This document shows, one piece after another, positions 1 to 11,995 of a stretch of DNA of 64,000 bases. Numbering within the stretch: position 1 is the stretch's first letter; each line of letters starts with the position of its first letter. The DNA is taken from the NCBI GenBank assembly GCA_022749755.1, contig CM040450.1:5694913-5758912 (forward strand), given 5' to 3'. The stretch comes from Azadirachta indica. Taxonomy: Eukaryota > Streptophyta > Magnoliopsida > Sapindales > Meliaceae. Position numbers and translations under genes: made by a program. Under the pieces are notes generated by a model that had not been told where the DNA came from, ran no database searches, and saw only the letters and a list, made by a program, of their open reading frames with translations.

Positions 1-375
1 AGTTTAAGTGCAGATATATATAAAATTAAATTTATAAATAATTATTAAATTTTATTAATTATAAATGTGATACAATCTATAATCGAATTAACGCATAATA
101 TACTAATAAAATACTTTTTTGAAGTCTTTGGAAGGCACTAATTTTAGTAAAGTTAAAAAATGAAAATAATTAGAGACTGAACGGGCATGGAATACACTAA
201 CCCTCCAATAGGATATCTAAAACGCGTAGACAAACACAAGAAAAAGAAAAAACCCTAAAGACTACTAGGCTACTATATATAAACGTTATTACTTCGCAAT
301 CTTATTTTGTCACTCGCATAAAACCCTAAACAGACTCTTCTTTTGTACTCCCATTGCACACACCACACCACACCA
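1..375 (+). promoter_or_regulatory. RPL4 promoter and 5' leader
   Basis: This is the non-coding region just upstream of the RPL4 start. Two telo-box motifs (AAACCCTAA) lie at 250-258 and 321-329. A TATA-like stretch (CTATATATAAA) lies at about 273-283. Telo-boxes near the transcription start are a known hallmark of plant ribosomal protein and translation genes, so the layout fits a growth-coupled housekeeping promoter. The transcription start is inferred, at roughly 300-320. The sequence before about 200 is AT-rich with no coding signal. Confidence 0.6.
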
Positions 376-2448
376 ATGGCAGCTGCCGCCGCCCGCCCTT
401 TGGTCACCGTGCAGTCGCTCGAGGGTGACATGGCGACTGACTCACCCGCCACGGTTGCCTTACCCGATGTCATGAAGGCATCAGTTCGACCGGATATCGT
501 CAACTTTGTTCACGCCAATATCTCCAAGAACAGCCGCCAGCCTTACGCCGTCTCTAAGCGTGCTGGTCACCAGACCTCCGCCGAATCATGGGGTACCGGA
601 CGTGCTGTGTCCCGTATTCCCCGTGTTCCCGGTGGCGGTACTCACCGTGCCGGTCAGGGAGCTTTCGGAAACATGTGCCGCGGCGGCCGCATGTTTGCTC
701 CTACCAAGATCTGGCGCCGATGGCACCGCAAGATCAATGTGAACCAGAAGAGATACGCCATCGTTTCAGCCATCGCCGCTTCCGCCATCCCCTCCCTTGT
801 GATGGCCCGCGGTCACAAGATTGAGACGGTTCCTGAGATGCCTCTTGTGGTTAGCGACTCTGCTGAGGGTGTTGAGAAGACATCTGCTGCCCTGAAGGTT
901 CTCAAGCAGATCGGCGCCTACGCTGATGCTGAGAAAGCCAAGGACAGCCAAGGCATTCGTCCTGGAAAGGGTAAAATGAGGAACCGCCGATACATATCCA
1001 GGAAGGGCCCACTGGTTGTGTACGCAACTGAAGGTGCTAAGCTGGTCAAGGCCTTCAGGAACATCCCTGGTGTTGAGGTTGTTAACGTTGAGAGACTCAA
1101 TCTTTTGAAGCTCGCACCCGGTGGTCATCTTGGGCGCTTTGTGATTTGGACCAAATCTGCTTTTGAGAAGCTGGATGAAATCTACGGAACCTTTGAGAAG
1201 GGTCCTGAGAAGAAGAAGGGATATGTCCTGCCCCGTTCCAAGATGGTTAATGCTGACCTGGCTAGGATCATCAACTCTGATGAGGTCCAGTCTGTTGTGA
1301 GGCCGATCAAGAAGGAAGTTAAGAGGGCCACAATGAAGAAGAATCCTCTGAAGAACTTGAATACCATGTTGAAGCTGAACCCATATGCAAAGACTGCTAG
1401 GAGGATGTCACTTTTGGCTGAGGCTCAACGTGTTAAGGCTAAGAAGGAGAAGCTTGACAAGAAGAGGAAGCCCATCACCAAGGTATATCGTATTCTTAAC
1501 CTTTAGCTTTTTAGTTAATTAATTGAATTTGATTATTCGAGTATTGTTTTGTATACTTGCATTGTTATTTGAAAATGATGAATTTCATGTTTTAATATAG
1601 GAATTGACTTGATTCTTTTTAATGTTTGTGCTGTTATTGTTGTGCTGAGTTCCCAAAAGTTCGTTTATTGTTTTTGACTCTAGTTATGTTGATACTGTGA
1701 TTGGACAGGACATTAATTTTGGTTTGAATCATGATATGGTAACAAGGTTTTTTACACATTGTTATATGATGATGTTATAAGCTTTTATTTAAACTCATAT
1801 GTGCCCATGTTGTTTGTCGGATCATTTCTTTCCAATTTTTATGGGTTAGGTTCTTTTTCTGCTTTCCTTTAATTTATGTTGCATGCAATTCTAAATAAGA
1901 TGGTTGATTTTCAAATTAAGAATGTAGCTCCAAGTTTCTGTGCTAAATGAGTGGTTCCAATGAATTTGCTAAATAATTTGTTCTCTGTTTGAGTTTTATT
2001 TATGTTTATAATATTTTGTATGAATTTGGTCTTTGTGATTTTAAGAATTATTGAAATCTACTTCTTTTGCCTGTTGTTCTGTGGAAAGCTACTTTTGAAC
2101 TTGCTTCATGTTGTATCTCTATTACCTAACTTTAAATTGTATGTCTTTTCTCTGTTCCCGTCCTCTTTTGTCTCTGCAATTGATGGTAATTTGTGGTGAA
2201 CCAATTTCCCTATTCTGTTAGCAATTTATTGATACATTTTGGCTTCTACGGTGAGGTTAATTTTGTAAATTTCAGTAGAATATGCAGTTATTAAACAATT
2301 CTAATGCCATCCCTTTTCATATTGATACTATCAGGAGGAGGTGGCTGCAATCAAGGCTGCCGGTAAATCGTGGTACCAGACGATGATATCCGACAGTGAT
2401 TATACCGAGTTTGAGAACTTCTCAAAGTGGCTTGGTGTATCACAGTGA
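376..2448 (+). CDS. RPL4: 60S ribosomal protein L4 (uL4)
   Basis: Cytosolic large-subunit ribosomal protein uL4, which binds 28S rRNA and sends a long loop into the exit tunnel. Two exons are visible: 376-1482 and 2335-2448, joined in phase 0 across an 852-bp GT-AG intron, giving 406 residues, the usual plant length. The first exon opens with [17 protein letters not shown] and contains the basic loop ([20 protein letters not shown]), both typical of eukaryotic L4. The lysine-rich C-terminal extension follows, and the second exon ends in FSKWLGVSQ. The start is the ATG at 376 in good context (CACCAATGGC). The frame is open a little further upstream but has no ATG there. The exon is clearly richer in G+C than its surroundings. 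The family assignment is certain; expression is inferred from the telo-box promoter. Confidence 0.97.
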
Positions 2449-3086
2449 TCTATCAAGATTTTAGATTTTGTTTTTAAGAGCATATTTTGTTAATCTTTTT
2501 TGAACTGTGTTGAACTTAGTTTCTCTTGCTGTTTTGAGTCATGGATGATAACTTGTGGAAGGAAAATGAGTGGAATGAGCAATTGAGTTTTTTTTTTTTT
2601 TTTCCTCCGCACCATTTTGTCTCCATTGGCTAGGTGGAAGAGTTTTCATTAAAACCAAAACTGAAGTTAAATGTTTTAGGTGTTGGATTTATTGTCTTAA
2701 TGGTACTATCTTTTATGATAAGTTTCATACTTAAATTGCATTTGTGGGTGCGATGCATATTTCATCCTTTCTATGATTTGCTATGACTCTGACTATGATC
2801 CCCTTGAACTCAATTCAGTTTTTGATTTTGCAGTAATTCTTATTCGTGGATTGCTTTGAAATATAACTCTTTTATGTGGAGCCAAGTCATACTGACATTC
2901 TCATGCTTGCTTCTTATATTCTCACTGATCCTGAGCATTTTAATGCACAAAGCTGGGATATAATTTCGATGATTACATATTTTCTCGGAATTTTCATCCA
3001 TTTGTCCTAATATTGGCTGGCCGTCAACTGCCCCCCTTCCCTAGTGACTAATTAGTTTCTTTCTTTCTTAATAACAGTGACTTCAG
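2449..3086. other. RPL4 3' UTR and spacer
   Basis: T-rich sequence after the RPL4 stop, probably including the 3' UTR and polyadenylation region. No convincing ORF was seen. A poly-T run lies at about 2588-2603. Confidence 0.4.
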
Positions 3087-3417
3087 TCTATAGAATAGAT
3101 GATCCAGGATCAAATTATGATGTGCGTCAGGGCCAGTTTGTAAGCGTTTTATTTATTCACGATTATAATGTAATGTAATGCAATGCAAGTGCTTGCATCA
3201 TCAAAAGGTCACACACTGATCTATCAGGATAAATTACTTACAACTCTCGTTCAATGCTTGCTGTAAATAGCATCATAAGTCTATATTTCTTGCCATTTAG
3301 ATCGGTGCACTAGCAGAGACATGTCGGGATTGTTGGTTGATTGAGAGCAGTGATCGTGGAACGCTATGTATATATCCTGATGACACTGCTGTAGAGGAGC
3401 CTGACCCACCGTCATAA
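3087..3417 (+). pseudogene. orphan terminal exons, unrecognised protein
   Basis: Two short segments look like the last exons of a gene. 3087-3139 is flanked by an AG acceptor and a GTAAGC donor. 3301-3417 follows a T-rich AG acceptor and ends in TAA. The first is 2+51 nt, so it joins the second in phase. The joined frame is rich in acidic residues and cysteine and reads YRIDDPGSNYDVRQGQF, then IGALAETCRDCWLIESSDRG, and ends in EEPDPPS. I do not recognise the family. No upstream exon with a plausible start was found between RPL4 and 3087, so this is either a gene fragment or the tail of a small gene whose 5' exons I missed. Confidence 0.35.
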
Positions 3418-5697
3418 GGTGCTTCAATTTTCCATTCGCAACTGAAGACTCTTCCCTACTAAAACTGAAAGTTTACAAGACAATCAGAATATGCACCCAT
3501 CTGATCATCTCCTCATGAGCCAAAAATATAGTAATGCTACTGTATAAAAATTACACGAAATCAGTGGCAACAAACAGTACCACAGCAATTGATTTTTTTA
3601 TTTTAAAGATAATAATAAGAATAAGAATAATATTTGGTTTTCATCAAATTACATCTTTTATATACAAGTCCCCACTGTTCTGTTTTGTTACGTTAAGGGG
3701 AAAAATTAAAAAAGAATTCGAATAGAATTTTAGGTGAGGTGTTAAGTGAAGCGGTCCGGGCTTAATAAATTGAAGCCCATGTGGATTATAGGCCCACCAA
3801 GTCAAAGCCCGTCAACTTTCACTCTGTCAACCAATTTGTCAGTTTGAACACCTTATGAGCGCAAGTTAAAAGTCACAAATTTCACTTCTTTAAACATTTT
3901 TTATAAAACTAAAGTTTATTTTTACGATTACTCCTAGAACAGCAGGAAAAAAAAATTGAATACTTTATAATTTAAATAGAATACATTTAATTAATTAATA
4001 TAATAGTCATAGAAATATCTGAAAATAGTGAGAATGCAGACACTAGACTAAAGCTATCAATCATTTGTAAAGGTTTTTACTTTAATAATAAATAAATAAA
4101 TAAAATTTAATAAACTAAACTAATTCCATTATTATTTTTTTATTAGTTTGCCTCGTAATTTTTATTTGTTAAAAATAAACTTGGCCTTTGATATCGAAGA
4201 ATTAATCTCTTTAAATTTCTTTGATTTGTATTTAATGTATGGAGTTAAATAAAACAGTAAATAAATATTGTCATTGCTGTGAGATCAGACGATGTAGACA
4301 ACAACACTAAGAGATGAGATAATCAAAATCTCACACACACACATATATATACACCATCAAAATGTATCAAAGTAATGTTTTCCGATATAGACTATTATTT
4401 CACGTATACATATTGAGAGAGTCAACGAGAAATGCTCTAGACAAATAAATTTATCAACAAATATCTTTAAAATAATATTACAAATACAAACTCAATCATA
4501 TAAACTAATGTGATAATGGTATATTAATGTTGTCATATTTTATATTTTTTAAAATATAAAAATAAATTTACAAAAGTAAAAGCAAATAAATTATAACAAA
4601 CATACAACAAGAATAAAATGGTATTTTATCAACTTCGCGTCAGATTGTACACAAGATTTTGTATACGTAACATTATGATATTTTTAGCAAAAATACATGA
4701 ATTTTTTAAAAAATTTTTTAAATTCTTAAAAATTTGTCTCACATGTGTATTAATAATAGTTAGTAGTTGCGAGATTTAAGTTATTTTATATTTTTATTTA
4801 ATAACTAGTTATCATGATTTAATTTTGTGTAGGCATAAAACTACAAAGTTAATAGCATTTAGCGAATAATGAAAAAGCAATTATGCAATAAAAGAACTGA
4901 AAATGATTCAGTGCGGTGTAGTAAGTAGAGTAATGGGTATGACTGAATCTAAATACACCCGTCTGTAGGCTGAATACACATGAAAGGGCTGTCTTCCGAA
5001 AACTGATATTGTGTACAGAATAGCCGAATACAATGGGAGTCCATTGGGCCGATGGTCTCAGATGAAATAACCAAAAACAATAATCAACAATAAGGGATTT
5101 ATTAAATTGGAAACTGAACCTTAAATAAACATTGTACTTGTGAAGTGAATTCTCGTACCAATAATTTAAAAAAATAAATTAATATTATAATTTAATGGAG
5201 GTGGGACCTACACTGCTTCCCGCAACAATACTTTTGTGCTAAAACAAAAGGCGAACCCCACTTTAGATTATTTATCTTTACACTAACAAAATTACAATTC
5301 AATCCCCTTACAAACTGAATGTGTGCGGTCAAAATATCTTCAATAGTTAGGTTTTTGGGCACGTTCTTCATAAGTTGTGCTTATTAATTATTATGCACAA
5401 TATTTTTTTGTAATTTAATTAAATATTTTATTAATAACTATTAATAAATATGCAAATTACTTATATCATATTAAGATCTATTAAAAGTATCCATATAACA
5501 CCTTACTTGAGTAGTATATAATAGTGCTAAGATGGCATCACCTAAATGCGGCAAGTTCTATATGTAATAAATAGTATTTTCTATATGAGAGGTGAGAAAT
5601 TAATCTTACTGGTATTGACCAGTAAGGTTCGAAGACAGGACTCTAATATAAAGTTTAATCCTCTAGTTATTAATATGTCTATATATATATACATATA
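3418..5697. other. intergenic, no gene seen
   Basis: AT-rich sequence without a credible ORF or exon. It holds short A/T microsatellites and, at about 5590-5660, a short motif family (ACCAGTAAGGTTCGAAGAC) that recurs in altered form near 13,340-13,390. Confidence 0.5.
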
Positions 5698-5934
5698 GGG
5701 ACAGAATTAATAGCCTTTTTTTTTTTTACACAATTTTTTACATCAAATGTAAACCATTGGATTTAAACACATCCAACGGTTGAGATTATATTTGACATGT
5801 GTATTAATTGTGGATATCTTAATTATGTATTAATTATAAGTTAAATGTAATTTTAACCGTTAAACGTTTTAAATCAAACGGTTTACATTTGATATAAAAA
5901 ATCGTATAAAAAAAAAGTCATTGATTTTATCCTC
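5698..5934. mobile_element. MITE-like inverted-repeat element 1
   Basis: About 237 bp with imperfect terminal inverted repeats of about 70 bp. The left arm begins GGGACAGAATTAATAGCC and runs through a T-tract to TACATCAAATGTAAACC. The reverse complement of the right end reads GAGGATAAAATCAATGACT, then a T-tract, then the same ATCAAATGTAAACC block. It is flanked on both sides by TATA-rich sequence, so the target-site duplication cannot be defined. There is no ORF, so it would be non-autonomous. Confidence 0.65.
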
Positions 5935-5951
5935 TATATATATAGAAAGAG

Positions 5952-6063
5952 AGCAGGATCAGCACCCTTTTTTTTATACAAAATTTTATATCAATTATAA
6001 AACCATTGATTATAGATATATCAACGGTTTATTTGTGTAAAAAAAAAATTGCTAATCTTGCCC
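5952..6063. mobile_element. MITE-like inverted-repeat element 2
   Basis: About 110 bp lying only some 20 bp from element 1. The left end GCAGGATCAGCACCC plus a T-tract pairs with the reverse complement of the right end, GGCAAGATTAGCAA plus a T-tract. The middle shares the CAACGGTT/AACCATTGA theme with element 1, so the two look like members of one family, the second being a deletion derivative. Confidence 0.55.
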
Positions 6064-6640
6064 CTATAAATATATATATTATTGATAATGAATTTACTGT
6101 CATTATTCTAAAAATTTTACATATGATTTTAGGTTTTAGTAATGAGTTTAGGCTTTGATATTACATTCTTAGGGATTAGCGTCAAATCCTAAATTTTATC
6201 TTTTATAATTGATGTATTAAGTTTTTAATCTTAAAATTTTGACCGGAGATCATATGGTATTAATTTCACAACTTATAACACGAGATGTTAATATTATGAT
6301 TGAGTTTTTAAATCTTAACATTGAGTTTGGGTTAGGAGGTCTTTGAATTACTAAATTTTATAACAACAACACTAAATTTAGGTCCTAAAGTCTTGGCATT
6401 GATTCTCGACTTTAACTCTCGAGGATCTAATAAAATACCTAGTTACCTAATTACCTAACGTTTGATATTAATTTTAACATAAGTAATAATAGTTACAAAT
6501 AAAGAAATCGATGCTCTGCCAATTTTGGAAATGAGATTTATTTAATTTTTGTGCTAATAAAATTTCGTTAATTTTGAATTTGGTATACGAGAAAACATTA
6601 CACGTTATACGAAAAAAAGAAGAAAAAATCCCAATACGTG
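6064..6640. other. intergenic, no gene seen
   Basis: AT-rich spacer upstream of the first AP2 gene. No coding signal or defined element was recognised. Confidence 0.4.
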
Positions 6641-6847
6641 CTTTATGTACAAGTGACTTCAGAATCTAAAAAGCGCTTTTCCTTCAAACACTTTGAAAGT
6701 GCTTTTGAATTCAAACGCAGGCAAACAAAACCTAATGTCGATGCAGTCGGTAGAATCAAATGGCAAACACAGAACTGTTCTTTTAGTTCCATCGTACGTC
6801 CCATCTCTGCTTTTAAAACGCACCACCACCACCACCTCCTCCACCAC

Positions 6848-6883
<36 letters not shown>

Positions 6884-7055
6884 GCGCACTGTCTCGTCCC
6901 TTTCCTTCTTCTTCTTCTTCTTCTTCTTTAGCTTCACGCAACTCATCATTACCAAACCTACCTCCCTCCTCCTCTTTATATTCTCTAACAATTCATTCTC
7001 CATTATTTAATTATCAAGAAGTTGGAAGTTTTCCAAAGTTACAGCCACCGCAAAC
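6641..7055 (+). promoter_or_regulatory. AP2 copy 1 promoter and 5' UTR
   Basis: A pyrimidine-rich leader with a (CT)n tract at about 6845-6874 and a (CTT)n tract at about 6905-6929, common in plant 5' UTRs. The block around 6797-6840 (GTCCCATCTCT followed by a CCACCACC run) is also present upstream of the second AP2 gene at about 23,198-23,236. This supports a duplication that included the leader. Confidence 0.5.
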
Positions 7056-8146
7056 ATGTTGGATCTTACCTTAAGCTTGTCTATAGGTGATTCCAGGAAG
7101 CTTCCAAGACACCCATCAGCCGCCAGTTCCGTCCACTCCACTCCCTCATCCTCCGTTACATCTCCTAGTTACATTTTCAACAACAAAAGCAAACAACCAC
7201 TCAACGAAAAGTCTGAAACCGAGAATGTTCGCGGTAAAACTATTCAGTTCTTTCCGAAAAACACTGAAACCGGAAGTAATGGTCGTGAAGAGTGTTTAGT
7301 TTCGCAGAGAAATGAATGGTTAGATTTGAACCTAAACTGTATGCCGGCTGAGGACTGCGGTCCTGCGAACCAGAAGATTGAACTCGAGATTCAGCAATAT
7401 AGACCGCCGGTGAAGAAAAACCGGCGGGGCCCCAGGACTACAAGCTCACAGTATCGTGGGGTTACGTTTTATCGAAGAACTGGGAGATGGGAATCTCATA
7501 TCTGGTTAGTATACTTCTGGCTTCTGCTTCTGTTTTTCATGAAGACTCTGAAATTTTTTTATTTAATATTTTATTTTATTTTTCTTGTGTAGGGATTGTG
7601 GAACTGGAAGGCAAGTTTACTTGGGTGAGAGAAGTTTTATTTTATTTATTTATTTATTTATTTGTGTAATCTAACTGCTTGTTAATTTTATGATATTCTT
7701 TCAACTTATTTTCATTTTGCAAATCTAATTATTTCTTTTAATTTTTTTTTTTTTTTTTTTTTTTAGGAGGATTTGACACCGCTCCTGCTGCCGCAAGGTG
7801 AGCAGTTTTTTTTTTTTTTAATATTATTTACGTAAATTTTTGTGAGCACAGGGGTTGGATTTGATTTGATGATATATGATGTAGGGCGTATGATTTGGCT
7901 GCAATTAGATTTCGTGGAGCTGGAGCGTATCTGAATTTTGATCGTGCTAATTATCGGGAAGATGTTAAATATGTGGGTTTAATTAATTAATTTTAATTAG
8001 TGCAAATTAAATTAATAATAAGATTTGATTTGATTTGATTTGATTGTGTGTTGGTGTTGCAGATGAATAGTCTTACAAAGGATGAATTTGTGATGTATCT
8101 CCGTTCCAGAATTCCGGCGACGTTAGACGGAAAAGTGGCTCTGTGA
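7056..8146 (+). CDS. truncated euAP2 factor with one AP2 domain
   Basis: APETALA2-lineage DNA-binding regulator. Five exons join in phase: 7056-7504, 7593-7624, 7767-7797, 7885-7972 and 8063-8146, giving 227 residues. Visible parts are an N-terminal EAR-like repression motif ([10 protein letters not shown]), a second LDLNLN motif, the conserved RGKTIQFFP segment, a basic nuclear signal (KKNRRGPR), and one AP2 domain starting at [19 protein letters not shown]. The tiny exons 2 and 3 (32 and 31 bp) match conserved AP2 microexons. After [10 protein letters not shown], where the second AP2 domain should follow, the frame diverges and stops at 8144-8146. The second AP2 domain, the C-terminal region and the miR172 site are all absent. 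Exon 2 also encodes TGR where the paralogue has K. All splice sites are intact, so it could be expressed or be a young pseudogene. Confidence 0.8.
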
Positions 8147-11100
8147 CTGTTAACTGTCTACTGTGATCCGTACTTTAATTGATGGAGGCATTGTACATCG
8201 TACCTCATAAGTTAGGATTATTATTATTTTACTGGTTATGTCACAATATCACTTGTACATTGCATAATGTTATATTTATGTATATTTTAAGTTTTTTCAA
8301 TTTGGAATACATATAATTAGAGGGTGTTAAATTAATGTAATACAGTCCCACAAAGGCTAAGGACTGGTTAAAGGAAAAATCAAAAAATGTATTTAAGAAA
8401 ATTGGTAGAATTATAAAAAGAAAAAAAAAATTACTTAAAATTGTTCACAAAGCCGCGGGAAACGACGGGCATTACTTAATTGATTTAATAAAATATTTTT
8501 ATAAAAGAAATATGTACAAGTTCTTCAAATTTAGTTTATTGAAATAATTAATTGTGATAATTTTAAAAATATTTATTATTTAAAATATATTAATAAAAAA
8601 TAAATAATAATATTATTTTATAACACATTAAAAATATTAACTAATATATTATAAATTTATTTATATTTTATTTTATAAAAATATATTTTATTAAAATTTA
8701 TAATATAATCATAAATATGTAATAAAGTAAATAAATTTATATATTTTTTTTTTTTACTATAAATTAATATTATTTATATTTTATTTTATAAAGTAAAAAT
8801 TAAAGAAAGGATGTACTTCAACAAAATGCTATATATTGATGATATAACGAGTAGGATAACAAAGCCCACTCATGATGTACTAAAAGAGTTTTAACTTGTA
8901 ATATGTAATTAAAATTGTGTTGTAAATGTATTATAAAATAAATAAATTTATATTTCAATTATAATATATGAATAAATATTTTATAGTCAATGTGTTATAA
9001 AATAAGTACTTATCATTATTATTACGTTTATTTTTAGATATAAGTTTAAAAATGTTTTTTTAATTAACTACCAATTAAATATGGATATAAGCATTATTTT
9101 TAATAATGGAGATCCTAATAAATATTTTTGAAAGTACTGAAAGTAAATAGTTCAATAAAATAAACCTTAAGAACATGCATGTCTTTTCTCTATTTCATAA
9201 ATGTGTTATATATTAATTTATTTGTAGTGCTCACATTAATGTATGAGAAGTATGTTGGAATCAATAGATTAAGTATATCTACACATAATGTAATATACAG
9301 AAAAATGATTAATAACCCTTTAATTTTATAAATCTCGCATCATTTGAATGCAATTATATTAATACACTCAATGTTAAGATTGTATTGCATATGCATTAAT
9401 TATGATATATTATCACATTTCTCCTTTAAAATTTGGGCTCATATCACTTGGAGAGAAATAATGGAGATTGTATTACCTTTCCTATGGATCTCGTATTAAT
9501 CAGCTAACTTCAAATATTAAATTTACTTAAATTTCGCTAATTATTTATTTTTTATTAAAAAATAAATCTTTCTGCAATACTTATTTTTGTTTTATTATGT
9601 GTGTTATTTAATTTAAATGTACAAAATAAATAAAATAACTATAGAGTAAAAGATAGACAAATTGAAAACTTGATTTAAAAGATAATTTTTTTTTAATATT
9701 CATTCTCCATGTATTTCTAGATATATATTAATAAAATAAAATTTATTAAAAAAATAATTTTTTTCAACTTCTCTCTCACTAACTATGTCAGGATTTAGAA
9801 AAATAAGTTATATTATTCTAACAAAATAGTAAATATCAAATAATATTATTTTACGCATTTACCCTTACACCTAACGGTTCGTTGATGGTCAAATGTAACT
9901 ATATAATAGGTAAGTGATGTATTTTTCATAGTTTCTATAATTCTATGTAAGTAATATAATTCCAAACTTAACGGGGAATGTGATACTACTTATGATACTA
10001 ATTATATATGTTATATTTAATCTCAATAATTGAAGGTATTTATATTTAACAGTTTATAAATAATGTAAAAAATTGTATAAAGTTAAAGAACTATTTTATC
10101 TCTTAATATAATATATATAAAAAAAAGAATAATAATTTAACTATGTATTCTAGGTATTAATTTTTTTAATAGAAAAGTTCAAAACTCTACATTTAAAATA
10201 GAAATTTTCTTGAAGAACAACTACAATAATCAGGATCGAAACTCTTTTCCCATATTTGTTGGGGCGTATCTCTCTCCCATGTGTGAGAATTTGATATCTT
10301 CCTATTGGAAGTAGAAATCTGAGGTTGTATTTCAATTGTATAAATTTACTGTCACAGTAGAAAATAACAAAGAAGAAATCTTCTCACCATCTAATCTTTA
10401 GTTAGGTGGTAAGTATGTGTTTGAGAAAGCTGAACTCTCCTGTAACTTGTATGATTTAAAAAAAATTGAGGTATACTGTAAATGTCAGTACATAACATTG
10501 AAGTTTAATAAAATATTGATTTTTTTTTTTTTAAAAAAAGAAATCTTCTTCAACAATAAAAAAAATTTTTACAAAACACCTAAATTAAGAGTAGTTGGCA
10601 ATATTAATTTACTTTAAATTTGTTCATGTTATGCACAAGAAAGTTGGTATCATTTATACTTGTCTTTCTAAACTTTTGGCTAAAGATTATTAGAAACTAG
10701 ATAACTACGACTTTTATTCACCAAATCAAATCACTTTAATCAAATTTTATATTTTACAGTTAAAAAAAAAAAAGATTTACTTCAAATGAGAATTTTTTTA
10801 AAAAATTATAGTTTAAAAAAAAGTGTAAGATATTAATTAATATGAAAATTCAAACTTTTTTTTAATATTACAATATCACATATTATAATCTATTAATATA
10901 TAAATGATATGTTTATTGGGAGAAATCTTATAAAATTCCTGCAAGATTCAAACACATTTCTTCTCTGAGAGGAAAATACGTTCTAACTATCCAGGTTAAT
11001 AATCATAATTCAAGCTTAAACATTGTACTTGGAAGCAAAAATCTGGTACCAAAAACTTTGATGAATTATTGTTAGTACAAAATGAATGGGACCTATCTTT

Positions 11101-11689
11101 CTTTGTTTTATATATATATATATATATATATGTTCTCTCAACTACCTACACAAATAATTAATAGCCTTACCTCACCCCCTTTTTCTTTAAAACACAAAGA
11201 AATAGTCAAAAATATCGTCAACAGTTTATTAAATTTTTTTAGGCACGTTTCTATTGTTAAACTATATAATATGTTTTATAACTCTTTCATATAATCTATT
11301 ACTATAGTATTACTTTATGCTTTATAACTTTTTTCACTTAGTTACTCGTGTAAATATGACATTCTTAATCCTAGTCATTTAGAAAGGGATTAAAAATCTT
11401 TTAATTTTATTTATATTTTATAATATTTATAAATAAATTTTAGATATTTTTAATTGTTAAAAATTTATTTTATGTGTATATTATAATACGTCTATTGTAC
11501 ATTAATTATATATTAAATTTAATTTTAATTATTAAAAATATATAGATTCAATCATATATAAAATGAATATAAAAAATTATATAAAATTAAAATATTACTG
11601 ATTTATTTTTATTTAATATTATGTTAAAAGAAGCGGACAACTTTAACAGATATGTCACTAAATATTACTAAATAAAAAAAAAATAAAAG
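8147..11689. other. AT-rich spacer, no gene seen
   Basis: Highly AT-rich sequence with no credible exon. The first few hundred bases may be 3' UTR of the preceding AP2 gene. A (TA)n run lies at about 11,110-11,131. The short ORFs here have low-complexity composition and no family resemblance. Confidence 0.5.
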
Positions 11690-11995
11690 GAAGTTCAAAC
11701 TTTTCGATTTGGCTAAAGTAATACACTTCTAATTTCTATAGAAAGGTGGGTATTTGAAGTTTTATATTTACATAATTATACTTAAAAAGTTTTTAAAATA
11801 TTTATGTACTTAGTAACATGATAGTATCTAATGTGATTTTATGAAAATTCTAAATATAGCTACCATATAATGTTTGCCATCAAACATCTTATGAAGTTTC
11901 AGTGTTCCTTGGAATTGTCTTTAGGCTTTTCTTGAATAGTTTTAGGTGGAAGGTAAAGAGAAAGAGAAAAAATTAATTTCTTTTTATATATATTA

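Noticed and set aside
766..1128. Minus-strand ORF of 120 codons across RPL4
   Set aside because: It is antisense to a conserved coding exon and shows no family resemblance.
5618..5660. tRNA-like or SINE B-box (GGTTCGAAGAC)
   Set aside because: No matching A-box or cloverleaf could be found. A related but altered copy near 13,360 also lacks one.
6659..7003. Minus-strand ORF rich in Lys/Arg/Glu
   Set aside because: It is the reverse of the CT- and CTT-rich leader of the first AP2 gene; the composition comes from simple repeats.
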